5,487 nt of DNA from Treponema sp. (lineage in GTDB: Bacteria; Spirochaetota; Spirochaetia; Treponematales; Breznakiellaceae): assembly GCA_031288815.1 (NCBI GenBank), contig JAITQR010000324.1, positions 1 to 5,487 of the forward strand. Reading direction: 5' to 3'. The notes beneath the pieces are model-generated. The model was not told the DNA's origin, made no database searches, and saw nothing but the letters and a program-made list of their open reading frames with translations. Within the stretch, counting starts at the first letter, position 1. Each line of letters begins with the position of its first letter. This document shows, piece by piece, positions 5,331 through 5,487 of the stretch. The translations under genes and the position numbers were made by a program.

Positions 5331-5487
5331 CTTGTTCTTTGAGGATACGGTAACGGAGGTAGAGTTCTTCCAGGGTATGATACGGCCCCGGGGCGGCGGT
5401 CCGTTTGCGGAACCGGGCCGCTTCCTGCCGGTCGGTGTAAAAATCGAAGATATTCCGTATGTCGCCGCCTTCCACCATTGTAAAACC
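5326..5487 (-). CDS. C-terminal part of an unrecognised protein (partial at window edge)
   Basis: The minus strand is open from the right edge to TAG at 5328-5326, giving at least 53 residues. The tail is charged and helical-looking, including FDFYTDRQEAARFRKR and LEELYLRYRILKEQD. Codon use is GC-biased like polB, which supports real coding. A Met codon at 5478 could be a start for a 50-residue protein, but the nine visible upstream bases (GGTTTTACA) hold no ribosome site, so the gene more likely continues beyond the window. I do not recognise the family. The stop codon lies in the ACTAGT of the terminal repeat, followed in frame by a second TAG and then TGA, so the repeat has reached or formed the gene's 3' end. 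Confidence 0.65.
   Translation of the reverse strand, partial: GFTMVEGGDIRNIFDFYTDRQEAARFRKRTAAPGPYHTLEELYLRYRILKEQD

Overview
The window is a GC-rich bacterial stretch with four or five genes. The family content suggests a spirochaete, most likely a Treponema relative: a signal-peptide-bearing predicted outer-membrane barrel without recognised relatives, and a short coiled-coil/PD-(D/E)XK protein of a type I remember as multicopy in termite-gut and other treponemes. This assignment is an inference from family resemblance; no rRNA or other marker gene is present.

Layout. Positions 1-126 are the last 41 codons of a plus-strand gene. Five bases later begins a complete plus-strand gene (132-1466) for an exported, porin-like protein, so these two probably form an operon. 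Across a 35-bp convergent gap, and on the minus strand, lies a complete 878-residue family B DNA polymerase of the DNA polymerase II (PolB) type (1502-4138), with all three exonuclease motifs, polymerase motifs A, B and C, and a C-terminal sliding-clamp-binding-like tail. Forty bases upstream of it, on the same strand, is a 197-residue protein (4179-4772) with a heptad-repeat coiled coil and a PD-(D/E)XK nuclease-like domain. The pair is probably co-transcribed from a candidate promoter at 4791-4819.

From 4831 to 5330 there is no convincing gene. This stretch is two adjacent modules, each ended by inverted copies of one approximately 25-bp sequence that starts with ACTAGT. The modules share the central ACTAGT, and each has ACCACGAA-type sequences just inside its ends. 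The second module also has a GC-rich hairpin core. This looks like a non-autonomous mobile repeat (MITE-like) array and is the least explained part of the window. At its right edge the repeat supplies the TAG stop codon of a minus-strand gene (5326 to beyond 5487), of which only the C-terminal part is present.

Functionally, the polymerase is a likely DNA repair or translesion enzyme. The nuclease-like neighbour could be a partner or only a passenger; it is less GC-rich (about 50% in sampled rows) than the polymerase (about 67% in a sampled row). No CRISPR array, tRNA, rRNA or recognisable insertion-sequence transposase was seen.
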